Shown: positions 15,170-22,600 of the stretch, one piece after another
Layout: every line of letters starts with the position of its first letter
How positions within the stretch are numbered: position 1 is the first letter of the stretch
Source of the DNA: JAGMCJ01 sp046761005
GTDB lineage: Archaea > Thermoplasmatota > Thermoplasmata > RBG-16-68-12 > JAGMCJ01
Length of the DNA: 33,778 nucleotides
Direction: 5' to 3'
Assembly: GCA_046761005.1 (NCBI GenBank)
Contig: JBHIFI010000017.1
Location: forward strand, 1-33,778
Translations under genes and position numbers: made by a program
The notes under the pieces: generated by a model
Told to the model about the DNA's origin: nothing
Databases searched by the model: none
Seen by the model: the letters and a program-made list of their open reading frames with translations, nothing else

Positions 15170-16687
15170 ATGCCCATAGAATTCCCATTGTTATCGTCCA
15201 TACTCATAATCTCCCTCCTAGGATCGCTCTTGATCTATCTCTTCCCTGCGAGAGAGAAGGGGACAAAGTTGTTCGCAATTCTCATTTCCTTCTTGCCCTT
15301 GGCTCTTTCCAGCGTTCTCGTGATTGGGATAGTCGCACCCCATATCGTTGAACTCACCTCAGTTCCCGCAGGTGGGCAGGAGTTTCTCGCATATGAGAAG
15401 GCGGATTGGATCCCTCAGGCAGGAATATCATTCGAGTTCGGCGTCGACCAGCTCTCAGGCCCGCTCGTTTTCCTCACCTCTCTTCTCACAACGCTGGGAA
15501 TGATATTCTCTTGGGGCGAGAAGCACAGGACGAGGGAGTTCTTCGCCGTCCTTCTTTTCATGGAAGGAACGATAGTGGGAGTCTTCGCGTCGCTGGACCT
15601 CTTCCTCTTCTTCATCTTCTGGGAGGGCGGCCTGCTTCCGATGTACTTCCTGATAGCCATATGGGGCGGGCCGAATAGGAGATACGCCTCCATCAAGTTC
15701 TTCCTCTACACCCAGGCAGCCAGCCTTCTCGTCCTTCTGGGAATTCTCGTCTTCTATTGGATGTCCGAGCCAAGGTCGTTTAGCATGATAGACATGATCG
15801 ACAATCCTCCCGTGCCTCTCGGACTCTACACGAATCTCCTCTTCTTCGCTCTCCTGCTTGGATTTGGAACGAAACTTCCCATGGTTCCGCTGCACACCTG
15901 GCTACCTGATGCGCATGTGGAAGCTCCGACTGCTGGATCGGTTCTGCTCGCAGGAGTCCTCCTGAAGATGGGCGGTTACGGCCTGATAAGGTTCAACGTG
16001 CAGATGCTTCCAGGCGTCGTGGAGAGCCTTTACATGCTCGTTGCCGTGATAGGAGTAGTGAGCATAATCTACGGAGCCTTCGTCTGTTTGGCTCAGGACG
16101 ACCTCAAGAGGTTGGTGGCTTTCTCAAGTGTGAGCCACATGGGTTTCGTCATGCTGGGGATTGCGGCTGCCGTCCTCAAAGGCTCAAATCTGGCGATGAC
16201 AGGGGCCATCTTCCAGCTCTTCGCTCATGGTCTGATATCGGCAGCACTGTTCATGATTGCTGGGGCTTTAGGGCACAATGTGGGAACCCGCTTGATATCC
16301 AGATTGAGGGGAGCGGCCAAGAGAATCCCTAACACCGCTGGGTTCATGATGGTCGCCTTCATGGCGTCCCTTGGCCTCCCGGGTCTTGTAGGCTTCGTAG
16401 CCGAGTTCTCCGTCTTCCTCGGCGTCTATCAGAGCTTTGGACTCTGGGTTCTCATTCCCGCGGTCTCCGTGATCATAACCGCCGGTTACTACCTGTATGC
16501 TATGCAGAGAGCCATGTTCGGCCCAGAGAAGGAGGATATGGGAGAGATGAAGGACCTCCACTCCTTCGAGATCGTCTCCCTATCAGTTCTTGTGGTCTTC
16601 ATCGCTCTTCTCGGAATACTACCATTCATCCTCTTCGATCCGATAGCCAACTGGGTCAGCGCCTTAGGTCTAGGAGGTCTGCCATAA
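15170..16687 (+). CDS. Complex I subunit NuoM, second copy
   Basis: A 505-residue NuoM paralogue starting at ATG 15170, the base after the stop of the first copy. It also keeps the pump residues: E152 (FFIFWEGGLLPMYF), K235 (GFGTKLPMVPLHTWLPDAH), K266 (LAGVLLKMGGYG) and E412 (GFVAEFSVFLG). The two copies align over their full length but differ widely outside the core, for example in helices 1-2, the WMSEPRSF loop and the C-terminal tail. This is not a recent duplication or an assembly repeat. The final TAA overlaps the ATG of nuoN. Paired with the longer NuoL helix, this copy probably forms a fourth antiporter-like module. Confidence 0.95.
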   Translation: MPIEFPLLSSILIISLLGSLLIYLFPAREKGTKLFAILISFLPLALSSVLVIGIVAPHIVELTSVPAGGQEFLAYEKADWIPQAGISFEFGVDQLSGPLVFLTSLLTTLGMIFSWGEKHRTREFFAVLLFMEGTIVGVFASLDLFLFFIFWEGGLLPMYFLIAIWGGPNRRYASIKFFLYTQAASLLVLLGILVFYWMSEPRSFSMIDMIDNPPVPLGLYTNLLFFALLLGFGTKLPMVPLHTWLPDAHVEAPTAGSVLLAGVLLKMGGYGLIRFNVQMLPGVVESLYMLVAVIGVVSIIYGAFVCLAQDDLKRLVAFSSVSHMGFVMLGIAAAVLKGSNLAMTGAIFQLFAHGLISAALFMIAGALGHNVGTRLISRLRGAAKRIPNTAGFMMVAFMASLGLPGLVGFVAEFSVFLGVYQSFGLWVLIPAVSVIITAGYYLYAMQRAMFGPEKEDMGEMKDLHSFEIVSLSVLVVFIALLGILPFILFDPIANWVSALGLGGLP

Positions 16688-18213
16688 TGACGGAGCCCTA
16701 TCTTCTCCTCCTACCGATAATCATTCTCATCCTCGGCGCATTCCTCAATCTCGCCCTCGGTTTCGTTGTGAGGGAAAGAGTCGCAGTACTCGGCTACCTG
16801 TCTCTTGCATTCCTCATCATCTCCCTTCTTCTCACTCTGGACATGATGGGCCTTTCCTTCATCAAGCTCGCTGGTCTGGACATTTGGAACGTTGAATCCC
16901 CGCTAATCGAGAATTTCCACCTGAAGGTCGACAAGCTATCCATGTTCTTCTTCCTCGTTTTTAGCACGGTCGGTCTCATGGTCGTTTCTGCATCCATCAC
17001 GACGATAGCGGGTCAAAGAAATCACCCGGAGTTCTACGCGCTCACCCTTCTATCGCTGTCAGGGATGATGCTCATAGCGTGCGCGACCGACCTCATAATC
17101 CTCTATCTAGCCTTTGAGTTCGCAAGCATCTCCATGTACGGTCTCGTGGCGTTCGCTAAGAAGGATGCTAGGTCCACCGAAGCAGCACTCAAGTTCTTCC
17201 TCATGGGTGCGGTCTCATCCGCCATCATACTCTTCGGCATATCCCTCGTCTACGGTGTGAGCGGGATGACCTCCGGTGCAACGACGGACTTGTCGGCACT
17301 GAAAGCTGTTCTCGACGAGGGACTCGCGACCTTCCATCCAGTCATTCTCCTTTCCGTTATTCTCCTCTTGGCAGGATTCGGGTTCAAGATTACGATGTTC
17401 CCATTTCACATGTGGGCGCCAGATGTGTATGAGGGAAGCCCCTCGACAATCACCGCTCTCATCGCAGCAGGCTCCAAGAAGGCCGGCTTCGCGGCATACA
17501 TGAAGGTATTCCTTGTCATGCTCCTTCTTGTACGCATGGACTGGGCATTGCTCATAGGCGTTCTGGCGATAGTAACCATGGTTGTAGGAAACGTTCTCGC
17601 GATTTCCCAGAGGAACATCAAGAGAATGCTAGCGTACTCAAGCATCGCTCAAGCGGGATACATCCTCATAGGAATTGCCGTTGCCTCTTTGGGTTCGGTG
17701 GCGGGGAATGCGAATATCGCTCAGTATGCCATGTCGGGCAGCCTTTACCATGTCCTCACACATTCGCTCATGGCCGGAGGCGCATTCATCATCATCGCCG
17801 CGGCGAGCCAGCTGGGGTTGGGCGAGAAAATCTCCGATTACAGGGGGTTATGGAGGCGTTCGCCCTTTCTATCGCTCTCACTTACACTCATTCTGCTATC
17901 TTTGGCGGGCGTTCCGCCTCTCGCCGGCTTCTTCAGCAAGTTCGTTCTCTTCTCGTCCGCTGTCTTCGCGGGAGACTGGTTCGTATGGCTAGCGGTCGCT
18001 GGCGTTCTCAACAGCGCAATCTCCGTCTACTATTACTTCCAAGTGATAAAAGCGATGTATGTACTTGATACGAAGGGGGAAGAGCGCCTTCTTGTCCCTG
18101 GTCCAGTCTTCGCGTCAGTAATGATTTCCCTTGTCGGTATAATCATCGCTGCCATCCTCGTCGGTCCGATATTCGAGTTCGGACTAGCGGCTGGGGGAAC
18201 ACTGTTCCCCTAG
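16687..18213 (+). CDS. nuoN: Complex I subunit NuoN
   Basis: A 508-residue NuoN, the antiporter-like pump nearest to NuoK and NuoJ. The pump residues can be seen in YLAFEFASISMYGLVAF (Glu), GFGFKITMFPFHMWAPD (Lys), and PPLAGFFSKFVLF (Lys). ATG at 16687 overlaps the stop of the second nuoM (TAATG). It is the last gene of the operon; no FpoO- or FpoF-like gene follows. Confidence 0.96.
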   Translation: MTEPYLLLLPIIILILGAFLNLALGFVVRERVAVLGYLSLAFLIISLLLTLDMMGLSFIKLAGLDIWNVESPLIENFHLKVDKLSMFFFLVFSTVGLMVVSASITTIAGQRNHPEFYALTLLSLSGMMLIACATDLIILYLAFEFASISMYGLVAFAKKDARSTEAALKFFLMGAVSSAIILFGISLVYGVSGMTSGATTDLSALKAVLDEGLATFHPVILLSVILLLAGFGFKITMFPFHMWAPDVYEGSPSTITALIAAGSKKAGFAAYMKVFLVMLLLVRMDWALLIGVLAIVTMVVGNVLAISQRNIKRMLAYSSIAQAGYILIGIAVASLGSVAGNANIAQYAMSGSLYHVLTHSLMAGGAFIIIAAASQLGLGEKISDYRGLWRRSPFLSLSLTLILLSLAGVPPLAGFFSKFVLFSSAVFAGDWFVWLAVAGVLNSAISVYYYFQVIKAMYVLDTKGEERLLVPGPVFASVMISLVGIIIAAILVGPIFEFGLAAGGTLFP

Positions 18214-18390
18214 TTGTCTGTCTTCGAGGAAGATTGGAATCACGAGGATTATCGGGTCCTGGTTCGTGATGAGGAGGAGTCCGTTGCAGGGCTTTCCCAT
18301 TCCTAGATGGTCCATGATCCACTCGGTCAGTTTTTCGAGATTCGTCGGGTTCTCTATGCCAAGTTTCTGGGGGGAAACCGTTGTGGTCAT
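18184..18390 (-). CDS. Small unrecognised protein overlapping the nuoN end
   Basis: A leftward frame of 68 codons. The translation is protein-like (ENPTNLEKLTEWIMDHLG, then NGLLLITNQDPIILVIPIF) and codon third positions are rich in G and C, as in genes nearby. It overlaps the nuoN end by 30 bases tail to tail. No ribosome binding site precedes the ATG at 18390 and an in-frame TGA lies 24 bases upstream, so it could be the end of a decayed gene. No family recognised. Confidence 0.35.
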   Translation of the reverse strand: MTTTVSPQKLGIENPTNLEKLTEWIMDHLGMGKPCNGLLLITNQDPIILVIPIFLEDRQLGEQCSPSR

Positions 18391-18486
18391 GTCCGGATGT
18401 AAGGGTCACGTTTCCTCTTCTGTTGTGCACATGAATGATTCACCCGGATAGATGAGTGGGCTGAAAAGCACATGTGGCTCGGAAAA

Positions 18487-18496
18487 GGCTTATTAG
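18487..18496 (+). promoter_or_regulatory. TATA box of the retropepsin-like gene
   Basis: GGCTTATTAG preceded by the purine-rich GGAAAA, which fits a BRE. Its centre is about 28 bases ahead of the ATG at 18520, predicting a leaderless transcript. Confidence 0.55.
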
Positions 18497-18519
18497 CGAA
18501 GGGTTCCATAGTTATTTGT

Positions 18520-18900
18520 ATGGAGGTCGAAGGGAGAATCAAGCTCTGCTCCTACGAAAAGAAGAGTCGTTGTAAAGAACTTACAGCTCTATTCGACTCT
18601 GGAGCCTCTACCTCGGTAATTAGTGAGAAGGTGGCCGAGGAACTGGGTTTCGATAGGTATGACAAGCCCAAAGAACTCAGCCTCGCCGTCAAGGAGAAGA
18701 AGGCTGAACTTGTTGGAGAGTCGAGGATTGACATTGAGATGGATGGATGCAAACTGCCAATCTCAGAGGTTTTCGGTGTTGTGGAGGAACTGAGATATGA
18801 CGCAGCAATAGGCAGAGACTTGATGGACAAGTATGAAATCATGCTTGGCAAGGATAAACCTCGACTGAAATCGCGCCCGCCTGAACTGAAATTAATCTAG
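18520..18900 (+). CDS. Stand-alone retropepsin-like aspartic protease domain
   Basis: A 126-residue protein with the fold signature of retroviral-type aspartic proteases. The active-site motif is LFDSGASTSVI (D26-S27-G28), followed by a helix, the flap-side strands, and AAIGRDLMDKY near residue 95, which matches the hydrophobic-hydrophobic-glycine element of the second psi loop. One such domain is half of a pepsin, so the active form should be a homodimer. No signal peptide or membrane helix is seen, which suggests a cytoplasmic role. The ATG at 18520 is chosen for its leaderless promoter; the 16 codons upstream contain the TATA box. The gene stands alone. Confidence 0.75.
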   Translation: MEVEGRIKLCSYEKKSRCKELTALFDSGASTSVISEKVAEELGFDRYDKPKELSLAVKEKKAELVGESRIDIEMDGCKLPISEVFGVVEELRYDAAIGRDLMDKYEIMLGKDKPRLKSRPPELKLI

Positions 18901-19171
18901 GAATGATTTCAACCGTCTGCTCGAGCTGATTCGGATATCACTGAAGGAGGTTATCCTATTCCATGGCACCGCGCGCTCGCCACGAATCCCAGCCGTTCAC
19001 CCGAGGGTGGCGGTGGGTACCTCATTCTCTTATGTGACCGACTATGTGGGGCTGTCTCAAAGCCCCTGAGTCCTCAACATCCAAGTATCGGATGAGCCTC
19101 GTTATCTCGCCTTTTCGAATACACTCTGCCAAATTGTATACGACCTTTTGGCGATAGCCTGATCTGACGAT
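18901..19171 (+). other. Spacer with a GC-rich hairpin
   Basis: I see no gene here. It holds a perfect six-pair hairpin at 19048-19066 (GGGGCT, seven-base loop, AGCCCC) and a looser CGCCAC/GTGGCG pairing around 18980-19012. Neither is followed by a T run. A 24-codon frame starting at 18962 is probably chance. A structured RNA cannot be excluded. Confidence 0.3.
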
Positions 19172-19363
19172 GTGGACCATGAGAGCATTCTTCTAGGCTC
19201 AGGAATTTCGGTCTGGATGCCTCCCATTGTTGGAATCGTTTTTGGAATCGTTGCCATCCCCCTCGGCGTAGTTGCGATTATTCGCAAGGAAGAACACGGA
19301 ATTACTGGACTCGTGCTCGGAATCCTAGGACTGATATTGGAAAACTCTGGACGTTCTTCTTGA
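19172..19363 (+). pseudogene. Two-helix membrane fragment, DUF4190-like
   Basis: A 63-codon frame from GTG 19172, with an in-frame TGA four codons upstream. It encodes IVGIVFGIVAIPLGVVAIIRK, a short charged turn, and GITGLVLGILGLIL. This glycine-rich hairpin of two helices is typical of DUF4190-type membrane domains, which normally sit inside longer proteins. No ribosome binding site or promoter is obvious, so I favour a remnant over a functional miniprotein. Confidence 0.4.
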
Positions 19364-19562
19364 CAGCAACCTACTTCGCAATATCTGGATAGTGGAATCG
19401 TTCATTCTGTTCTGTGCTCTCGTTGTTCATTGAGAATCGCAACGGTCTCCACTCTCTCTTGCTTTCTGCGTGGGGGATGTTCCGTGATAATCATTCCGAA
19501 AACTAAATCATGGGGGAGATTCTCGAATTTGATGAGAACCTCGGCGGGTGGAGTGATACATC

Positions 19563-20189
19563 GTGAGCGGAAGAACGCGAAAGAGAAACGAGAGCTCATA
19601 CTGGATGTTTTTCACATCAGCAGGTGTTCTCGGGTCGGCGATCATAGCGGTTGCTTGCGCTCTCGGAATAGCCAGAGGATATGAGAGACCTTGGAACACT
19701 TTCAGAGCGATATGGCTTTCCGCTGACATTCTCGCCCTGTTTCTCATAGGGCTCGTTGCGAACGCCCTGGCCTTCCTTGGTCCCAGGCCACCGTTCACAA
19801 GAGGTCCAGGAATCTTTGCAGCCACCCTATTTGCGGCGGCTTCCTTCCCCCTGATCTGGCATGTTTCTGATGAGCTCCTGATCTTCGCCTACCTCCTCAG
19901 CCCAGGACTGTTGGGAATTAGCTTGATAGGGATGGGAGCCTCTTATTTCGGTTACTCAATCAAGAGGAAATCAAATCCAGAGGCGGGTACGGCGGGCTTC
20001 TTCTACTCCCTCAGCGGGATAATCATCCTGGTCACTTACTTCAACGTGATGTTCCAGTATGGCGCGTACCTCTCTCTCGCCTGGTTTTACCTCCTCCCTG
20101 GTGCAATCTTTTCCTTAGTCTTCTACTTCAGAGTCTTCGAAAAGGAAGCGACCAGACCACATCCGCCAACTAGGCGAAAACGTCCCTGA
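19563..20189 (+). CDS. Multi-pass membrane protein of unknown function
   Basis: A 208-residue membrane protein. It starts with GTG at 19563, six bases after GGAGTGA. About six hydrophobic helices follow a short basic N-terminus (SGRTRKRNESS), and the tail is also basic (RPHPPTRRKRP), consistent with the positive-inside rule. No conserved motif is recognised. A short frame from ATG 19509 ends over the start codon (ATCGTGA) and might be a coupled leader peptide, but that is weak. The last 20 bases overlap tail to tail with the DUF362 gene. Confidence 0.65.
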   Translation: MSGRTRKRNESSYWMFFTSAGVLGSAIIAVACALGIARGYERPWNTFRAIWLSADILALFLIGLVANALAFLGPRPPFTRGPGIFAATLFAAASFPLIWHVSDELLIFAYLLSPGLLGISLIGMGASYFGYSIKRKSNPEAGTAGFFYSLSGIIILVTYFNVMFQYGAYLSLAWFYLLPGAIFSLVFYFRVFEKEATRPHPPTRRKRP

Positions 20190-21003
20190 TGCCTTCCTCC
20201 ATCCAGACTAGCGTATCCTTTTCTCCGTACATCTCCCTTGCGAATTCAAGATGCCCTACCTTGCGTCCAGGGAAGAGCTTCCATGCGAGGAGGTCAAGCT
20301 CAAGAGGTGCATTGCTTAGAAAGAAAAGGCCCAAACTGTCCTCAACCCCACCCCAACGCTTCTCCTGTGCCCGCCTCAAGGTTCTGCACGCATCCCCTAT
20401 CACCAGAGTGACATGATATTTCGCGTTCAGTTGGGCGATAACCCTATCCAGCTCCTTTGGCATCATGTGAAGCCTCATCCTTATGTTTCTTCCAGTGAAA
20501 CCGAAGTTGTTCTTCAACGTAAATGTGATGCCGCACGCGAAGTGCTCTTTGAGGGTCGGCAGCGAGACGATTGTGTCAAACTCAAGGGGATAGTCATGGA
20601 TGGGAATCTTTCCCATGAGCTTTGTCTTCGTATCCCTGAGATCAAGGAACTCGATTCCGAGCTCTTTGGAGACCTGCGCAACCGGGGACTTGTGCATGTC
20701 TATATTGCCCTGGGCGGGTGAATCGCCAACCGCGATTTCTGTGCAAATTCCCTTCAGTCTGAAAAGAATCAGCTTGAGAATCTCCGAGTCCGTCGTAGTC
20801 GGGTAACCCTCAGAGGAAACCATATTTGGCTTTACAAAGCAGCTCTTTCCCGCCAGAGGAGCGAGGAGGTCGAGCTTGTCAGCGAACTCACTCAATCTTC
20901 GAGCCTTATTCGAATCCTCGACAGAGAAGACCACTATGAACCTCTCCCCCTTTGCTGAAGCCTCCTCGATTCGACTTGTGTTCTCGACGAACTCGTATGT
21001 CAC
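20170..21003 (-). CDS. DUF362-domain protein
   Basis: A 277-residue DUF362 protein starting with GTG at 21003. Family features include CFVKPNMVSSEGYPTTTDSEIL near residue 54, the VGDSPAQGN loop, the LPTLKEHFACGITFTLKNNFGF segment, and LELDLLAWKLFPG near the end. Members often carry ferredoxin domains; this one has none. The biochemical role of DUF362 is not settled. It is the third gene of a leftward operon, 36 bases after the membrane protein at 21040-21624. Confidence 0.85.
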   Translation of the reverse strand: MTYEFVENTSRIEEASAKGERFIVVFSVEDSNKARRLSEFADKLDLLAPLAGKSCFVKPNMVSSEGYPTTTDSEILKLILFRLKGICTEIAVGDSPAQGNIDMHKSPVAQVSKELGIEFLDLRDTKTKLMGKIPIHDYPLEFDTIVSLPTLKEHFACGITFTLKNNFGFTGRNIRMRLHMMPKELDRVIAQLNAKYHVTLVIGDACRTLRRAQEKRWGGVEDSLGLFFLSNAPLELDLLAWKLFPGRKVGHLEFAREMYGEKDTLVWMEEGIRDVFA

Positions 21004-21039
21004 TTTCGAGTGTATGAGCGGCCACTTAGAAAACAGTTG

Positions 21040-21624
21040 CTACCGCTTCGATGCAAACCGATCCCTTGCCCTCGCGATGCCTCTTGCGATACCGAAAGCT
21101 GCCAACCCGCCCAAGGCTCCGAAGAAGATGTGAGTCGTGACCGAGAATGTCATTCCAGCCTGAATGAAGAGGGCGGGGATTCCAACTACTGAAGCCACTA
21201 TCCATCCGACCAGGACCTTGGTCATATTCGCGAGCGACCCACAAATGAGGAACGGAAGTGGACTTGGGTGATTCGCCTTTGCCAGAACAACATCTGTCAT
21301 CACCCCCATGACGAGAAGACGCGGGAATGCGAGAAGCGGCCCGCCCATGATTCCGAATCCGGTCGCAAGGAGCCCGGAAGTGAATCCGATGCACGTGCCG
21401 GAGTACTTCCAACGTGCTCCGAGCTTCCCGAGAATCAACATGGGAAGTATGTAGACAGCACTATGACCAGGAATGTGTAGCGGTACCCTGAGGTACATTT
21501 TTGCGAGAACGAGGAGAAGGGATACCTGCAATACGATGATACAAGTGAGAGCGAAAAATCTGATATTCTTGAGGTCGAAGATTCTTTTCCAAAAGTTCTG
21601 GCTAGCGATGCTTTCCTCGTCCAT
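21040..21624 (-). CDS. ECF-transporter S-component-like membrane protein
   Basis: A 194-residue membrane protein of about six helices. The pattern HIPGHSAVYILPMLILGK and GFTSGLLATGFGIMGG, followed by PRLLVMGVMTDVVLA and LGGLAAFGIARGIA, resembles S components of energy-coupling-factor transporters, which capture vitamins or metals. No ECF ATPase or T component is encoded in this window, so it would share a module encoded elsewhere. The ATG at 21624 directly abuts the stop codon of the upstream gene, so translation is probably coupled. The substrate cannot be told from sequence. Confidence 0.6.
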   Translation of the reverse strand: MDEESIASQNFWKRIFDLKNIRFFALTCIIVLQVSLLLVLAKMYLRVPLHIPGHSAVYILPMLILGKLGARWKYSGTCIGFTSGLLATGFGIMGGPLLAFPRLLVMGVMTDVVLAKANHPSPLPFLICGSLANMTKVLVGWIVASVVGIPALFIQAGMTFSVTTHIFFGALGGLAAFGIARGIARARDRFASKR

Positions 21625-22110
21625 CTAGACTCCCACTTCAATGTAAGTAACATCCTTAACTCTTTGGTTCTTGGGCGTATCGGGAGAGGTGAACTTGACC
21701 GTCCCTCGCTTGGTAAAATCGAAGATGTACGACTTGGATTCGTTTCGAAGTTCCTCCCAATTGAGAGTCCTCTCCTGCAATGTTAGGGAACTGCGAATCA
21801 GAATCATCGTATCATTGGACAGTTCCGAGGGATTCACCCTCAACAGGATGACATCTCTTACAAGCGGACCGTTATCGATAGCTCCTGATCCGAGCACATC
21901 CTCGTACGAGACTTCGGGCAGGCCCTGCAGCTCGGACATTCTTATCTTCCTTCTTTCCGTCCCGTAGTAGCTAATCGAAATCGAGTACTCAGTCGATTCG
22001 TCCGAGGAGAACGCTTCCCGAAGAAAGAACTCCCATATTGCAACAGAGAGCACTACGATAAGGATAACAGCTACGAGAAAGATTATCGTCTTCTTCTTTG
22101 CCATGCCCAT
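21625..22110 (-). CDS. Membrane-anchored extracytoplasmic protein
   Basis: A 161-residue protein with one N-terminal helix (KKKTIIFLVAVILIVVLSVAI), followed by an extracellular domain of about 135 residues. The part reading RKIRMSELQGLPEVSYE, then GPLVRDVILLRV, faintly resembles the sulfite-oxidase-type pterin-binding fold as seen in short archaeal proteins, but ligand residues cannot be identified. The ATG at 22110 is preferred over the longer frame because a TATA-like element lies at 22138-22145. It heads the operon with the ECF-S-like protein and DUF362, and may be the outside partner of that membrane protein. Confidence 0.6.
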   Translation of the reverse strand: MGMAKKKTIIFLVAVILIVVLSVAIWEFFLREAFSSDESTEYSISISYYGTERRKIRMSELQGLPEVSYEDVLGSGAIDNGPLVRDVILLRVNPSELSNDTMILIRSSLTLQERTLNWEELRNESKSYIFDFTKRGTVKFTSPDTPKNQRVKDVTYIEVGV

Positions 22111-22137
22111 CCTCGCACGAAGAGAATAGAAATGCTC

Positions 22138-22145
22138 AGATAAAC
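22138..22145 (-). promoter_or_regulatory. TATA-like element of the leftward operon
   Basis: Read leftward the site is GTTTATCT, centred about 31 bases from the ATG at 22110, giving a very short leader. Confidence 0.4.
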
Positions 22146-22176
22146 ATATCGGTCTATGGTGAGGTTTTGAAAAGCA

Positions 22177-22199
22177 GTTGTGCAAGAATGGTGCACAAC
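22177..22199. promoter_or_regulatory. Candidate operator: perfect 8-bp inverted repeat
   Basis: GTTGTGCA, seven bases, TGCACAAC. The repeat ends two bases before the TATA box of the regulator gene, where it would cover the BRE, and lies about 30 bases upstream of the TATA-like element of the divergent operon. A winged-helix dimer bound here could control both promoters. The adjacent winged-helix gene is the obvious candidate for the binding protein. Confidence 0.6.
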
Positions 22200-22200
22200 A

Positions 22201-22207
22201 TTATATA
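22201..22207 (+). promoter_or_regulatory. TATA box of the regulator-thioredoxin operon
   Basis: TTATATA. Transcription should begin near 22230. That gives either a leaderless start at ATG 22231 or a 33-base leader with GGAGT ahead of ATG 22264. Confidence 0.6.
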
Positions 22208-22263
22208 GTCGCTACGTCCGTAAAGACCCAATGCAGCCCCTCGCAAAAAGATGGAGTCCGCCA

Positions 22264-22599
22264 ATGAGCTGTTCCGAGATGCTCAGGAATATGCTGAATC
22301 TAAGCGAGACAGAGCTCGGGGTCTACAGGTTGCTGCTATCTTCGAGAGGGCAAAGGGTTTCAGAGGTTGCTGGGTTGATAGGAAGGGACAGATCCCTAGT
22401 TCAAAAGGCACTTCAGAACCTTATGTCCGCTGGTTTGATCACGAGAAGGACTGAGAAGCTAAAGAACGGTGGGTACTACTACACCTACGACGCGATCGCG
22501 CCCTCTCAGGTGAAGAAGGAGCTCGAGCGATGCATAGAAGAGTGGCACGATTCCATGCTTGAGTCCCTGAGAAGATTCGAGGAAGAGATGAAAGGGTGA
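22264..22599 (+). CDS. Winged-helix transcriptional regulator (TrmB/MarR-like)
   Basis: A 111-residue DNA-binding protein. LNLSETELGVYRLLLSSRG opens the fold; RVSEVAGLIGRDRSLVQKALQNLMSAGLI is the helix-turn-helix with its recognition helix; the wing is RRTEKLKNGGYYYTYDAI. A C-terminal helix (KKELERCIEEWHDSMLESL) should mediate dimerisation. The ATG at 22264 has GGAGT eight bases upstream. ATG 22231 (11 more residues) would be leaderless and is a fair alternative. A perfect inverted repeat upstream suggests autoregulation. The thioredoxin gene follows after one base, so the two are cotranscribed and redox-linked control is possible. Confidence 0.8.
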   Translation: MSCSEMLRNMLNLSETELGVYRLLLSSRGQRVSEVAGLIGRDRSLVQKALQNLMSAGLITRRTEKLKNGGYYYTYDAIAPSQVKKELERCIEEWHDSMLESLRRFEEEMKG

Positions 22600-22600
22600 T

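Noticed and set aside
13634..16687. Tandem NuoM copies as an assembly duplication
   Set aside because: The two genes differ at many positions in DNA and protein, have different lengths and loops, and each joins its neighbours cleanly.
18422..18429. GTTGTGCA as a second operator site
   Set aside because: Only one half-site is present; the partner half is missing at the seven-base spacing.
18953..19012. GC-rich segment considered as a tRNA or 16S 3' end
   Set aside because: No cloverleaf with T-loop and anticodon arm can be drawn on either strand, and the GGAGG-like bases are not part of a rRNA tail context.
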